Assembly: GCF_001427795.1 (NCBI RefSeq)
Contig: NZ_LMHJ01000003.1
Coordinates: 851,106-915,105 of the forward strand
Direction: 5' to 3'
Length of the DNA: 64,000 nucleotides
From: Nocardioides sp. Root682
GTDB lineage: Bacteria > Actinomycetota > Actinomycetes > Propionibacteriales > Nocardioidaceae
A program made the position numbers and the translations under genes. Positions 35,949-44,509 of the stretch are shown in pieces; position 1 is the stretch's first letter, and each line of letters starts with the position of its first letter. Under the pieces are notes generated by a model that did no database searches, was not told the origin of the DNA, and saw only the letters and a program-made list of their open reading frames with translations.

Positions 35949-36871
35949 TCCGCGGACTGCGCAAGTGGGCAGTGCCGTTCGCGGCGCTGCTGGTCCTGGC
36001 CGGGTGTGGGTACGACGACACGACCGTCCCGAAGCCGGAGGCCGTCGTGACGACGCCGGCAGTACCGACGACCCCGGTCAAGTGCGACAACAAGCTGCAG
36101 TCCTACGCGCCGAGCGACAACCGTGGTGCCGCGATTGCGAACCTGGCCAACAAAGGTCGACTGGTCGTCGGGGTCTCGGGCGACACGCTCAGGCTCGGCT
36201 CGCGCAACCCGGAGACCGGGAAGATCGAGGGTTTCGACATCGCCTTCGCCCAGCGGGTCGCCGACGAGCTCGGCGTGCCCATGGTCGTCCGTGTCATCTC
36301 GGCCGCTGACCGGATCGGGCTCCTGGAGAAGGGCGAGATCGACATGGTCGCCCGCAACATGACCGTGAACTGTGACCGCTGGTCGAAGGTCGCCTTCTCC
36401 GCGGTCTACTACAACGCCACACAGAAGGTTCTCGTTCGGGCCGATGCCGAGAAGGACTACAAGGGACCACAGAGCCTCTCCGGAAAGCGAGTCTGTGCTC
36501 CCACGAGTTCGACCAGTGTCGACAACATCAAGGCGATCCAGCCGGACGTCGTTGCAGTCCTTGCCCTTAAGCACACGGGCTGCCTGGTGAAGTTCCAGAA
36601 CGGTGACGTCGACGCCATCACCGGCGACGACACCGTGCTCGCCGGGCTGGCAGCGCAGGATCCTTATGCCGTCGTACCCAAGCAGGGGAAGCTGACCGAC
36701 GAGCCCTACGGCATCGCGGTCAACAAGGGCGACGTCGCACTGGCGAGGTTCATCAACTCGGTGCTCGACGAGATGCGCAGCGACGGTTCTTGGAAGGACA
36801 CTTACGACGAGTGGCTCAAGCCCTACCTGCTCGTCGACGCCACTCCTCCGACGCCCGTGTACGGCCGGTGA
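35945..36871 (+). CDS. glnH: GlnH-like amino-acid-binding lipoprotein
   Basis: A 308-residue solute-binding protein family 3 lipoprotein. The lipobox LVLAGC ends at Cys21. The bilobed domain begins with GRLVVGVSGDTLRLGSRNP and shows GFDIAFAQRVADELGV, RIGLLEKGEIDMVARNMTV and the closing PYGIAVNKGDVALARFINSVLDEM. There are no ABC permease or ATPase genes beside it. This supports a sensor role, as for mycobacterial GlnH, which binds Asp/Glu and signals through GlnX to PknG. The start overlaps glnX by four bases. Confidence 0.9.
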   Translation: MIRGLRKWAVPFAALLVLAGCGYDDTTVPKPEAVVTTPAVPTTPVKCDNKLQSYAPSDNRGAAIANLANKGRLVVGVSGDTLRLGSRNPETGKIEGFDIAFAQRVADELGVPMVVRVISAADRIGLLEKGEIDMVARNMTVNCDRWSKVAFSAVYYNATQKVLVRADAEKDYKGPQSLSGKRVCAPTSSTSVDNIKAIQPDVVAVLALKHTGCLVKFQNGDVDAITGDDTVLAGLAAQDPYAVVPKQGKLTDEPYGIAVNKGDVALARFINSVLDEMRSDGSWKDTYDEWLKPYLLVDATPPTPVYGR

Positions 36872-38004
36872 TCGTGGAGCACGTGACCACGATGACCGCC
36901 ACCGCGCCGATCGCGCCCGGCAAGCTCGGGGACGCGCTGGATCCTGCTGCGATCCAGCGCTACCTCAACGAGCTCGACGCGTGGTTGCGGGCCCGGCGCT
37001 CCGAGCTCGACGAGCTCGACCAGGCCGCCCTCGGTGCGGGCCGTGGGGCCGAGCTCACCGGCGACATGTCGCTCGCGCTCGCGTTGTGGAAGGCGACTTC
37101 GGACCGCTACCAGCTGGTCTCCGCGACGTGGGACGGCGGCCGCGTGCTCACCCAGGAGCGGGAGCGGATCTCGGCGCTGATCTGGGGGCGCCTGGACGGC
37201 GCGACCGAGCTGCCCGGCGGGCTGGCGGTCTCGCTGCCCGAAGCGGGGCGGCTGTGTGACGCGTTGACGGGCCAGCTGCGGAGCCGGCTCGCGCTGGTCC
37301 CCGGCGCCGACGAATCGGCCGCCCGGATCCGCGAGCTGCGCGCCCAGCTCGAGCGGATCCGTGACCAGGTCGGCCTGGAGCCGGCCACCCGGCGCGACGA
37401 CGCGGTCAACACGCTCGCCGGTCTGATGAGCCGCCTGCAGGACGTGGCCGGCCGCGCCGAGCGGGGTGCCGACGTCGGTGGTCTGCTCGGTCCGCTGGAG
37501 GCAGAGGCGACCACCTTCGAGCGCGACCTCATCGTCGGCAACGCGCGCCGCCGCGACGCCCGCAGCCAGGTGCTGTCGGCGCGTGAATTGCGCGCGGACC
37601 TCGAGGCGCGCGAGGCCGCGCTGGAGAAGCTGGCGGCCACCTGCGTCGCGACCGTCGATCCCGCACCGCGGTACGCCGTCCCGGACGTCGAGCTGCTCGG
37701 TCCGGTCCCGGTCACGCCCGAGGAGATCGTCCCGTACCTGCAGCGCCTCGACCGGGTCTCGCAGGCCTTCGAGGTCGTCCAGCACGCCTACTCCGACGCG
37801 CTCGACGAGCACACGCAGCTCGTCGCCCTGCTCGATGCGTACGTCGCCAAGGCCCGCGCCGCGGGCGTGGCCACGCACCCCGATCTCGTCGAGAGCGAGC
37901 GCGCTGCCCGTGCGCTCCTCGAACGGCGCCCGTCACCGATGGCCGTGGCCCGGCAACTCGTCACGACCTACCAGACCTGGCTGACCAAGGAGAGCACCCC
38001 ATGA
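36868..38004 (+). CDS. Unknown coiled-coil protein between glnH and pknG
   Basis: A 378-residue soluble, mostly helical protein of unknown family. Long charged helices with heptad character are visible (AIQRYLNELDAWLRARRSEL, AARIRELRAQLERIRDQVGL, ARELRADLEAREAALEKL). One short segment, VPDVELLGPVPVTPEEIVPYL, is strand- and Pro-rich. The start is the GTG overlapping the glnH stop (GTGA); ATG 36892 is an alternative. It overlaps the pknG ATG. A place between sensor and kinase genes suggests an adaptor for the cytosolic side of GlnX or for PknG. This is inference. Confidence 0.7.
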   Translation: MIVEHVTTMTATAPIAPGKLGDALDPAAIQRYLNELDAWLRARRSELDELDQAALGAGRGAELTGDMSLALALWKATSDRYQLVSATWDGGRVLTQERERISALIWGRLDGATELPGGLAVSLPEAGRLCDALTGQLRSRLALVPGADESAARIRELRAQLERIRDQVGLEPATRRDDAVNTLAGLMSRLQDVAGRAERGADVGGLLGPLEAEATTFERDLIVGNARRRDARSQVLSARELRADLEAREAALEKLAATCVATVDPAPRYAVPDVELLGPVPVTPEEIVPYLQRLDRVSQAFEVVQHAYSDALDEHTQLVALLDAYVAKARAAGVATHPDLVESERAARALLERRPSPMAVARQLVTTYQTWLTKESTP

Positions 38005-40397
38005 GCGCTGGAGCCTGCACCCAACCCGGTTGTACCGGCAGCATCGTCGACGGCTACTGCGACGTGTGCGGCATGGCCGGGACCGGTGGTACGGCGTCGC
38101 CCGTGCCCGCCGCCGCTCCGGCCGCCTCGGCAGCCGCCACCTCCGGAGCCGCCACGTCCGGAGCCGCCAACACCTGCCAACAACCGGGCTGCACCGGCCG
38201 GATCCTCGACGGCTACTGCGACGTCTGCGGCTCGCCGGCCGTGCCGGGCGCCAAGGTGGCCGAGGTCGCCGCCCTGCACGAGTCCCAGCCCCTGTCGGGC
38301 CGCGAGGGTACGGCGGCCACGGCCGCCAGTCGCGTGCAGTCGGCCGCGATCGGGTCCAAGCGCGCCGGCTCGACCGGAAGCCTCGCCACCCGACGCACCC
38401 GCACCGGGTCGCAGCGGATGCGGTCCGCGCGACTCGGCGCCGGCCTCACCGTCGTACCGCCCGCACCGCCGGTGGATGCCGCGAAGGCGATCATGGCCAA
38501 CCCGCAGGTCCCCGAGGACAAGCGGAGCTGCTCGAAGTGCGGCAAGGCCGTCGGTCGCAGCATCGACGGCACGCCCGGCCGGAGCGAGGGCTTCTGCCCC
38601 AACTGCGGCCAGCCGTTCTCCTTCACGCCCAAGCTGGTGTCGGGCGACCTGGTCGCCGGCCAGTACGAAGTCGCCGGTGCGCTCGCCCACGGTGGCCTCG
38701 GCTGGATCTACCTCGCCCGCGACCGCAACGTCTCCAACCGGTGGGTGGTCCTCAAGGGCCTGCTCAACTCCGGTGACCCCGATGCGTTGGCCGCCGCCAT
38801 CGCCGAGCAGCAGTTCCTCGCCCAGGTCGAGCACCCGCTCATCGTCGAGATCTACAACTTCGTGACCCACGAAGGCGCCGGCTACATCGTCATGGAGTAC
38901 GTCGGCGGCAAGTCGCTCAAGCAGATCCTGAAGCAGCGGATGTCGGCCAACAACGGCGAGTACGACCCGCTGCCGGTGGACCAGGCGCTGGCCTACATCC
39001 TCGAGCTGCTGCCGGCGTTCCAGTACCTCCACGACCTCGGCCTCGTCTACTGCGACTTCAAGCCCGACAACATGATCCAGGTCGGCGACGCAATGAAGCT
39101 GATCGACCTCGGCGGCGTGCGGCGCATCGACGACCAGGAGTCGGCGATCTACGGCACGGTCGGCTACCAGGCCCCCGAGGTGGCCGAGGTCGGCCCGACG
39201 GTGGCCTCCGACATCTACACGATCGGGCGCACGCTCGTCGTGCTCACCATGGAGTTCCGCGGCTACCAGGGCACCTACCTGCACAGCCTCCCGCCGGTCG
39301 ACGCGACGCCGCTCTTCCAGCAGTACGACTCGCTCTACCACCTGCTGGCCAAGTGCTGTGCTCCCGATCCGGCCGACCGGTTCGCGTCGGTCGACGAGCT
39401 GCGCACGCAGGTCCTCGGCGTGCTGCGCGAGGTCGTCGCCCGCCGCCGCCAGGGTACGGCGAGCACGTCGGCGGCATCCGTCCTCTTCGAGTCGCCTGCG
39501 ACCGCCCGTCCGATCACCGAGTGGAGCCAGCTGCCGAAGCTGCGCGAGGACTCGACGGACCCGCAGTACAGCTGGCTCACCACGATCAGCGCCGAGGACC
39601 CGAAGCAGCGGCTCGCTGACCTGCTGCAGGCGCCCGAGGACAGCGCCGAGGTGTGGCTCGCGCGGGCTCGCGCCTCCCTGGACCTCGTCGACCCGGTCGC
39701 CGCGAAGTCCCACGCGCAGTCGCTGCTCTCCGACGACCCGTGGGAGTGGCGCGCGCTGTGGATCGAGGGCCTCGCTGCCGTCCAGGCCGAGGACTGGGAG
39801 ACCGCCAAGGCGTCCTTCAACGCCGTCTACCAGCAGGTGCCCGGGGAGCTCGCGCCCAAGCTCGCGCTCGCCTTCGCGTGTGAGCGCGGGGGTCTGCCCG
39901 AGGTGTCCGAGGGGCTCTACCAGGTGTGCGCGTCCACGGATGCCGCCTACGTCCCGCCCGCCGCGTTCGGCATGGCCCGCGTGCGGGCCGGTCGCAAGGA
40001 CACCGCTGGCGCCGTCGCGGCGCTGGACCTGGTGCCGACGACCAGCCGTGGCTACACCGAGAGCCGCCAGCAGCGTGCCGAGGTGTTGTTGTCCGGCGGT
40101 GCACAAGACATTGCCGTGCTCGACCAGGCGATGCGCACGATCGAGACCTCCAGCGTCGACGGCCAGACCCGCCAGCGCTTCACGGTGCGGATCCTCGGTG
40201 AGGCACTGCCCGTCGTCTCCGGGGCAGCCAAGGTGCCTGCCGGCGCGAAGATCGGCTCCGTCGCCGCGACCGAGGCCGGGGTGCGTGACGGACTGGAGAA
40301 CGCCCTGCGTTCCCTGGCGCGTGACAGCATCGACCTCAAGGAGCGGGTGGCCCTGGTCAACCAGGCCAACGCCGTCCGGAACTGGAGCCTCACGTGA
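38001..40397 (+). CDS. pknG: Serine/threonine kinase PknG with two extra N-terminal zinc knuckles
   Basis: A 798-residue PknG. It has the rubredoxin-like domain (C177, C180, C199, C202; ending GQPFSF), the kinase domain from about residue 220 (AHGGLGWIYLARDRNV, Lys252; CDFKPDNMI; IDLGGVRRI in place of DFG), and the C-terminal TPR part (WEWRALWIEGLAAVQAEDWE). As in other PknG, the Arg before the catalytic Asp is missing (YCD). Before the rubredoxin domain there are two copies of a C-x4-C-x8-C-x2-C motif with GYCDVCG (C6-C23 and C59-C76), joined by an Ala/Ser/Thr linker. These are absent from the mycobacterial protein. PknG controls 2-oxoglutarate metabolism through FHA proteins (OdhI/GarA). 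Confidence 0.95.
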   Translation: MSAGACTQPGCTGSIVDGYCDVCGMAGTGGTASPVPAAAPAASAAATSGAATSGAANTCQQPGCTGRILDGYCDVCGSPAVPGAKVAEVAALHESQPLSGREGTAATAASRVQSAAIGSKRAGSTGSLATRRTRTGSQRMRSARLGAGLTVVPPAPPVDAAKAIMANPQVPEDKRSCSKCGKAVGRSIDGTPGRSEGFCPNCGQPFSFTPKLVSGDLVAGQYEVAGALAHGGLGWIYLARDRNVSNRWVVLKGLLNSGDPDALAAAIAEQQFLAQVEHPLIVEIYNFVTHEGAGYIVMEYVGGKSLKQILKQRMSANNGEYDPLPVDQALAYILELLPAFQYLHDLGLVYCDFKPDNMIQVGDAMKLIDLGGVRRIDDQESAIYGTVGYQAPEVAEVGPTVASDIYTIGRTLVVLTMEFRGYQGTYLHSLPPVDATPLFQQYDSLYHLLAKCCAPDPADRFASVDELRTQVLGVLREVVARRRQGTASTSAASVLFESPATARPITEWSQLPKLREDSTDPQYSWLTTISAEDPKQRLADLLQAPEDSAEVWLARARASLDLVDPVAAKSHAQSLLSDDPWEWRALWIEGLAAVQAEDWETAKASFNAVYQQVPGELAPKLALAFACERGGLPEVSEGLYQVCASTDAAYVPPAAFGMARVRAGRKDTAGAVAALDLVPTTSRGYTESRQQRAEVLLSGGAQDIAVLDQAMRTIETSSVDGQTRQRFTVRILGEALPVVSGAAKVPAGAKIGSVAATEAGVRDGLENALRSLARDSIDLKERVALVNQANAVRNWSLT

Positions 40398-41551
40398 CCT
40401 GTCCCTCCTGCGGCGCCTCGGTCGCCGCCGGTGCCCGCTTCTGCGAGAGCTGTGGGGCGCAGCTCGGCCAGCCGGACGTCGTACCCGCGCCGGTGACGGC
40501 CGTCGACGACCACCCGCTGGGGGACGCACCGATCAGTGCGCCGACCCGCAAGCCCGCGTCGTCGCTGCCGGACCCACCGCCCGCGGGCCGTCGTCCGTGC
40601 GTCGACTGCGGGGGAGAGGTCGGACCGGACCTCTACTGCCTCAAGTGCGGCACCAAGGCGCCCAGCGAACGTGACCACTTCAGCGAACAGCCCGCGTCCT
40701 GGGTCGCCGGCGTGTGCGACAAGGGAGTCGGCAAGGCCCGCAACGAGGACTCGATGGCGCTGCTCGCGGGCGCCGAGCCGGGTTCCCGTGCGGTGCTCGT
40801 GGTGATGGACGGTGTCTCGAACTCCGTCGACTCCGACGTCGCCTCGCTGGCCGGCGCCCGCGCCGCGCGCGAGGTGCTGCGGATGCCCCTCCCTGCCGGC
40901 ATGGGTACGACGGAGGGCCGTCAGGCAGCGGGGGCGAAGGTGCTGGCCGATGCTGCGGCGGCCGCGAACACCGCGATCATCGCCGTCACCGACCCCGACT
41001 CGACGAACCCCGCGTCTGCGACGTTCAGCGCGGCGGTCCTCGAGGGACGCAAGGTCAGCTGGGCCAACATCGGCGACTCCCGCACCTACTGGCTGCCCGA
41101 CGCGGGCACGCCGGTCCAGCTGAGCGTCGATGACTCCGTCGCCCAGGAACAGATGGCCGGCGGCATGTCGCGAGAAGCGGCTGAGACCGGACCCCAGGCG
41201 CATGCGATCACCAAGTGGTTGGGTCGCGACTCGGAGAACTTCGTCCCGACGGGCGGCACGCTCGAGCTCACCGAGTCCGGCTGGCTGCTGGCCTGCTCCG
41301 ACGGCTTGTGGAATTACTGCTCCAGCCCCGAGGCGATGGCCGAGCAGGTCCGCGCGACGGGTTCGTCGGATCCGGCAGCCGTTGCGAACGCCCTCGTGGC
41401 GTACGCCAACGCCTGCGGGGGCCACGACAACATCACTGCAGCACTGGCCCGGGTCGATGTCGCTGTCGACCAGACTGGCCTCGGGCACAATGACCAGACC
41501 CCAACGCCCGCCGAGTCGGGCACCCCAGGAGGAGAGCCGACCGATGGCTGA
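40394..41551 (+). CDS. PP2C-family Ser/Thr phosphatase with two zinc ribbons
   Basis: A 385-residue protein. Zinc ribbon 1 (C3, C6, C17, C20 in MTCPSCG...FCESCG) and ribbon 2 (CVDCG...YCLKCG, about residues 73-90) precede the PP2C domain. That domain has the metal-binding residues in ARNEDS and VVMDGVSNS, then ACSDGLWNY and GGHDNIT. It is the likely counter-enzyme of PknG and perhaps of the vWA/FHA proteins. The GTG start overlaps the pknG stop, so kinase and phosphatase are made in a fixed ratio. Confidence 0.93.
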   Translation: MTCPSCGASVAAGARFCESCGAQLGQPDVVPAPVTAVDDHPLGDAPISAPTRKPASSLPDPPPAGRRPCVDCGGEVGPDLYCLKCGTKAPSERDHFSEQPASWVAGVCDKGVGKARNEDSMALLAGAEPGSRAVLVVMDGVSNSVDSDVASLAGARAAREVLRMPLPAGMGTTEGRQAAGAKVLADAAAAANTAIIAVTDPDSTNPASATFSAAVLEGRKVSWANIGDSRTYWLPDAGTPVQLSVDDSVAQEQMAGGMSREAAETGPQAHAITKWLGRDSENFVPTGGTLELTESGWLLACSDGLWNYCSSPEAMAEQVRATGSSDPAAVANALVAYANACGGHDNITAALARVDVAVDQTGLGHNDQTPTPAESGTPGGEPTDG

Positions 41552-42830
41552 GTTCACCGCCGCCGTCTACCAGAACGAGTTCCTCGCCGACGGGGGGACC
41601 GACGTCAACGCGATCGTGACGATCACCTGCAAGGGTGCCGGCACGGCCGGGCAGTCCGGGTCGGGTGCTGCCGGCGAGATCATCATCGTCGACACCTCGG
41701 GCTCGATGGGGCCGGCCACGATGGCCGCCGCCAAGGACGCCGCGCAGGCCGCGGTCGCCGAGATCGTCGACGGCACCTGGTTCGCCGTGATCGCGGGCGC
41801 CGACCGCGCGATGCTGGCCTACCCGCAGGTCGCCAGCGGCCCGGGCATGATCCGGATGGACGAGCGCGCGCGGGCCGACGCCTCGGCCGCCATCGGCCGC
41901 TTCGTCGGCAGCGGTGGTACGGCGATCAGCACCTGGCTCGATCTCGCCGGGCAGCTGTTCAACTCGGTGCCCGAGGCCACCCAGCGCCACGTGCTCCTGC
42001 TCACCGACGGCGAGAACCGCGAGCGGCCCGGTCGCCTCGACGAGGCCATCCAGCGTGCGACCGGCTACTTCCAGGCCGACTGCCGCGGTGCGGGCACCGA
42101 CTGGCAGGTCGCGGAGATCCGGCGGATCTCGCAGGCCCTGCTCGGGACCGTCGACATCATTCCGCGCCCCGACCAGATGAAGGCCCAGTTCCAGGAGATC
42201 ATGCGCGCCGCGATGTCGCGCGGCGTCGCGGACGCGTCCCTGCGGGTCTGGACACCCCAGGGCTCGCAGGTGCTGTTCGTCCGTCAGGTCTCGCCGACCG
42301 TCGAGGACCTCACCAACCGTCGTACGCCGGTCAACCCGCTCACCGGCGACTACCCGACGGGTGCCTGGGCCGACGAGTCCCGCGACTACCACGTCGCGAT
42401 CCGGGTCCCGGCCAAGGCGATCGGCCAGGAGCAGCTGGCCGCCCGCGTGCAGCTCGCGCTCGGCGACGACGTCGTGACGCAGGCGCTGGTGAAGGCGACC
42501 TGGTCCAACAACTCCGAGCTCACCGCCAAGATCGACCGGCAGGTTGCCCACTACACCGGGCAGGCCGAGCTGGCCGACATGATCCAGGAGGGCCTGGCGG
42601 CCAAGGCCGCTGGTGACGAGGCGACCGCGACGACCAAGCTCGGTCGTGCGGTGCAGCTCGCCGCCGAGACCGGCAACGACGAGGCGACCAGCAAGCTGAA
42701 GAAGGTCGTCGACGTCGAGAACGAGAAGGAAGGCACCGTGCGCCTGAAGCGGGCCGTCGAGAAGGCCGACGAGATGGCCCTCGACACGGCTTCGACGAAG
42801 ACCACACGGATCCGCAAGGAGCCCTCATGA
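41544..42830 (+). CDS. vWA-domain protein (TerY-like)
   Basis: A 428-residue protein with a von Willebrand factor A domain: MIDAS residues Asp50, Ser52 and Ser54 in DTSGSM, a conserved Thr in GGTAIS and Asp in LLLTDGEN. After it comes a beta-rich domain (about 225-330) and a helical C-terminal part with repeated TKLGRAVQLAAETGNDEAT-like segments (about 345-425). It overlaps the PP2C gene by eight bases and the FHA gene by four. A vWA protein beside a PP2C phosphatase and a kinase is the TerY-P arrangement seen in Ter systems. Confidence 0.9.
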   Translation: MAEFTAAVYQNEFLADGGTDVNAIVTITCKGAGTAGQSGSGAAGEIIIVDTSGSMGPATMAAAKDAAQAAVAEIVDGTWFAVIAGADRAMLAYPQVASGPGMIRMDERARADASAAIGRFVGSGGTAISTWLDLAGQLFNSVPEATQRHVLLLTDGENRERPGRLDEAIQRATGYFQADCRGAGTDWQVAEIRRISQALLGTVDIIPRPDQMKAQFQEIMRAAMSRGVADASLRVWTPQGSQVLFVRQVSPTVEDLTNRRTPVNPLTGDYPTGAWADESRDYHVAIRVPAKAIGQEQLAARVQLALGDDVVTQALVKATWSNNSELTAKIDRQVAHYTGQAELADMIQEGLAAKAAGDEATATTKLGRAVQLAAETGNDEATSKLKKVVDVENEKEGTVRLKRAVEKADEMALDTASTKTTRIRKEPS

Positions 42831-43585
42831 GCACCTGCCCGTCGGGGCACGACTCGGCGTCCGACGACTACTGCGACGTCTGCGGCCTGCCGATCCCGGC
42901 CACGCCCGTCGAGGAGGTTGCGCAGCAACCGTCTCGAGACGCGGCCCCCGCGGAGCCCGACGCCGGAGCGACCGCGTGCCCGAACTGCCAAGCCACCAAC
43001 CCGCCGAACGCCCTGTTCTGCGAGGCCTGCGGCTACGACTTCACCACCGGGTCGATGCCGCGGCCGTTCACGCCACCCACGATCGACTCGATCCTGGACC
43101 TCGGGTCCGGCGGCTCCGGTCCCAGCGGTACGCCGGAGGCGAAACCTGCTGCGCCGGCGGACGCCCCGATCGCACCGCCCCTGGAGGACGGCTGGGTGGC
43201 CGAGGTCTGGATCGACCCCGACTGGTACGCCGACCAGGAGTCCACGGACCCGCTGCCGTCAGCGGGGGTACCGACCGTCGTACAGCTGAGGACGACGTCG
43301 ATCCTCGTGGGCCGCACCTCGCGCAGCCGGGGCATCCACCCCGACATCGACCTCGTGGCCGACAACGGCATCAGCCGCCGGCACTGTCAGCTGACCACCG
43401 ACGGCACCCGCTGGTGGGTCGAGGACCTCGGCTCCTCCAACGGCACCTACCTCGGCACCATCGGCTCATTGCCCAAGGACCCGCTCCCGGCGGGGGAGAA
43501 GCGCGAGATCGGGCCGGACGGCCGCGTCTACCTCGGTGCCTGGACCCGACTGGTGGTCCGGAGGGCCACACCCGGCGAATTCTGA
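42827..43585 (+). CDS. FHA-domain protein with two zinc ribbons
   Basis: A 252-residue protein. The first zinc module (C4, H8, C16, C19, YCDVCG) resembles the N-terminal motifs of PknG in this operon. The second is C51, C54, C65, C68. A Pro-rich linker leads to an FHA domain (about 160-245) with GRTS, SRRHCQL and EDLGSSNGTYLG, the phosphothreonine-binding residues. It is a good candidate for the substrate or reader of PknG, in the manner of OdhI/GarA, though it lacks the usual short ETTS N-terminal phosphosite. It is the last gene of the operon. Confidence 0.92.
   Translation: MSTCPSGHDSASDDYCDVCGLPIPATPVEEVAQQPSRDAAPAEPDAGATACPNCQATNPPNALFCEACGYDFTTGSMPRPFTPPTIDSILDLGSGGSGPSGTPEAKPAAPADAPIAPPLEDGWVAEVWIDPDWYADQESTDPLPSAGVPTVVQLRTTSILVGRTSRSRGIHPDIDLVADNGISRRHCQLTTDGTRWWVEDLGSSNGTYLGTIGSLPKDPLPAGEKREIGPDGRVYLGAWTRLVVRRATPGEF
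42916..42940 (+). repeat. REP-like palindrome inside the FHA gene linker
   Basis: GGTTGC-GCA-GCAACC (42916-42930) is followed directly by GTCTCGAGAC (42931-42940). The pair of palindromes has the form of actinobacterial intergenic repeat elements but is read in frame (residues 31-38) between the two zinc modules. Confidence 0.5.
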
Positions 43586-43609
43586 GGGGAACTCTGCCAC
43601 GATCGCCTC

Positions 43610-44509
43610 ATGGCGATCACTGAGCAGGTCATCTTCATCACCGGCGGCGCCCGGGGCATCGGGCTCGAGACGGCCAAGGCGCTGGCCGGACGCGGCGCGA
43701 AGCTCGTCCTCACCGACCTCGACGCACCGGCGCTCGAGGAGGCCGTCGAGCTGATCGGCGCCGACAAGTGCCTCGGGATCGTGGCCGACGTGTGCGACCT
43801 CGCCGCCATGGAGGCAGCGGTCGCGGCCGGCGTCGAGAAGTTCGGGAGGCTCGACGCGGTCCTCGCCAATGCCGGGATCGCGAGCTATGGCTCGGTCATG
43901 GCCATCGACCCCGGGGCCTTCCAGCGGACCCTCGACATCAACGTGGTGGGTGTCTTCAACACGGCGCGGGCGTCGATCCCCGCGCTGGAGGAGAGCAAGG
44001 GCTACCTGCTCGTCGTGTCGTCCCTGGCGGCGTTCGCGGCAGCCCCCGGGCTGGCGGCGTACAACGCGAGCAAGGCCGGCGCGGAGCACTTCGCCAACGC
44101 CCTCCGGCTGGAGGTGACGCACCGCGGCATCGCCGTCGGGTGTGCCCACATGTCCTGGATCGACACGCCGCTCGTCCAGGACGCCAAGGCCGACCTGCCG
44201 ACGTTCCAGGAGCTGGTCAGCAAGCTGCCTCCTCCGCTCAACCGCACGACCGGTGTCGACGCATGCGTGAAGGCGTTCATCAAGGGCATCGACAAGCGTT
44301 CGCGCCACGTCTACTGCCCCGGCTGGGTCCGTGGCGTGGGCCTGAACCGCAACGTGGTGAACTCAGCGGTCGGCGCGCTTCCGATCCTGCGCCTGGTGCC
44401 CGACATCCTGCCGCGCATGGACGCCGAGGTCCGCGCCCTGGGGCGCTCCACCAGCGCCCGCAACGTCGCGAACGACGAGCGGTCAGCGTCGGGTGGCGAT
44501 CAGGGCTGA
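43610..44509 (+). CDS. Short-chain dehydrogenase/reductase
   Basis: A 299-residue classical SDR. It has the cofactor motif TGGARGIG (residues 11-18), NAG in LANAGIASYG, and catalytic Ser in VVSSLAAFA and Tyr-Lys in YNASKAGAEH. The C-terminal extension of about 50 residues is typical of actinobacterial SDRs acting on lipid or steroid-like substrates. A leaderless start is possible (CACGAT just upstream). The 3' end overlaps the convergent methyltransferase gene by 27 bases. Confidence 0.92.
   Translation: MAITEQVIFITGGARGIGLETAKALAGRGAKLVLTDLDAPALEEAVELIGADKCLGIVADVCDLAAMEAAVAAGVEKFGRLDAVLANAGIASYGSVMAIDPGAFQRTLDINVVGVFNTARASIPALEESKGYLLVVSSLAAFAAAPGLAAYNASKAGAEHFANALRLEVTHRGIAVGCAHMSWIDTPLVQDAKADLPTFQELVSKLPPPLNRTTGVDACVKAFIKGIDKRSRHVYCPGWVRGVGLNRNVVNSAVGALPILRLVPDILPRMDAEVRALGRSTSARNVANDERSASGGDQG

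Noticed and set aside
31162..43585. The TelA/AAA+/kinase/phosphatase operon considered as a phage defence system
   Set aside because: It has no nuclease, toxin, reverse transcriptase or other effector, and PknG, GlnX and GlnH have known metabolic signalling roles; nothing around it looks like a defence island.
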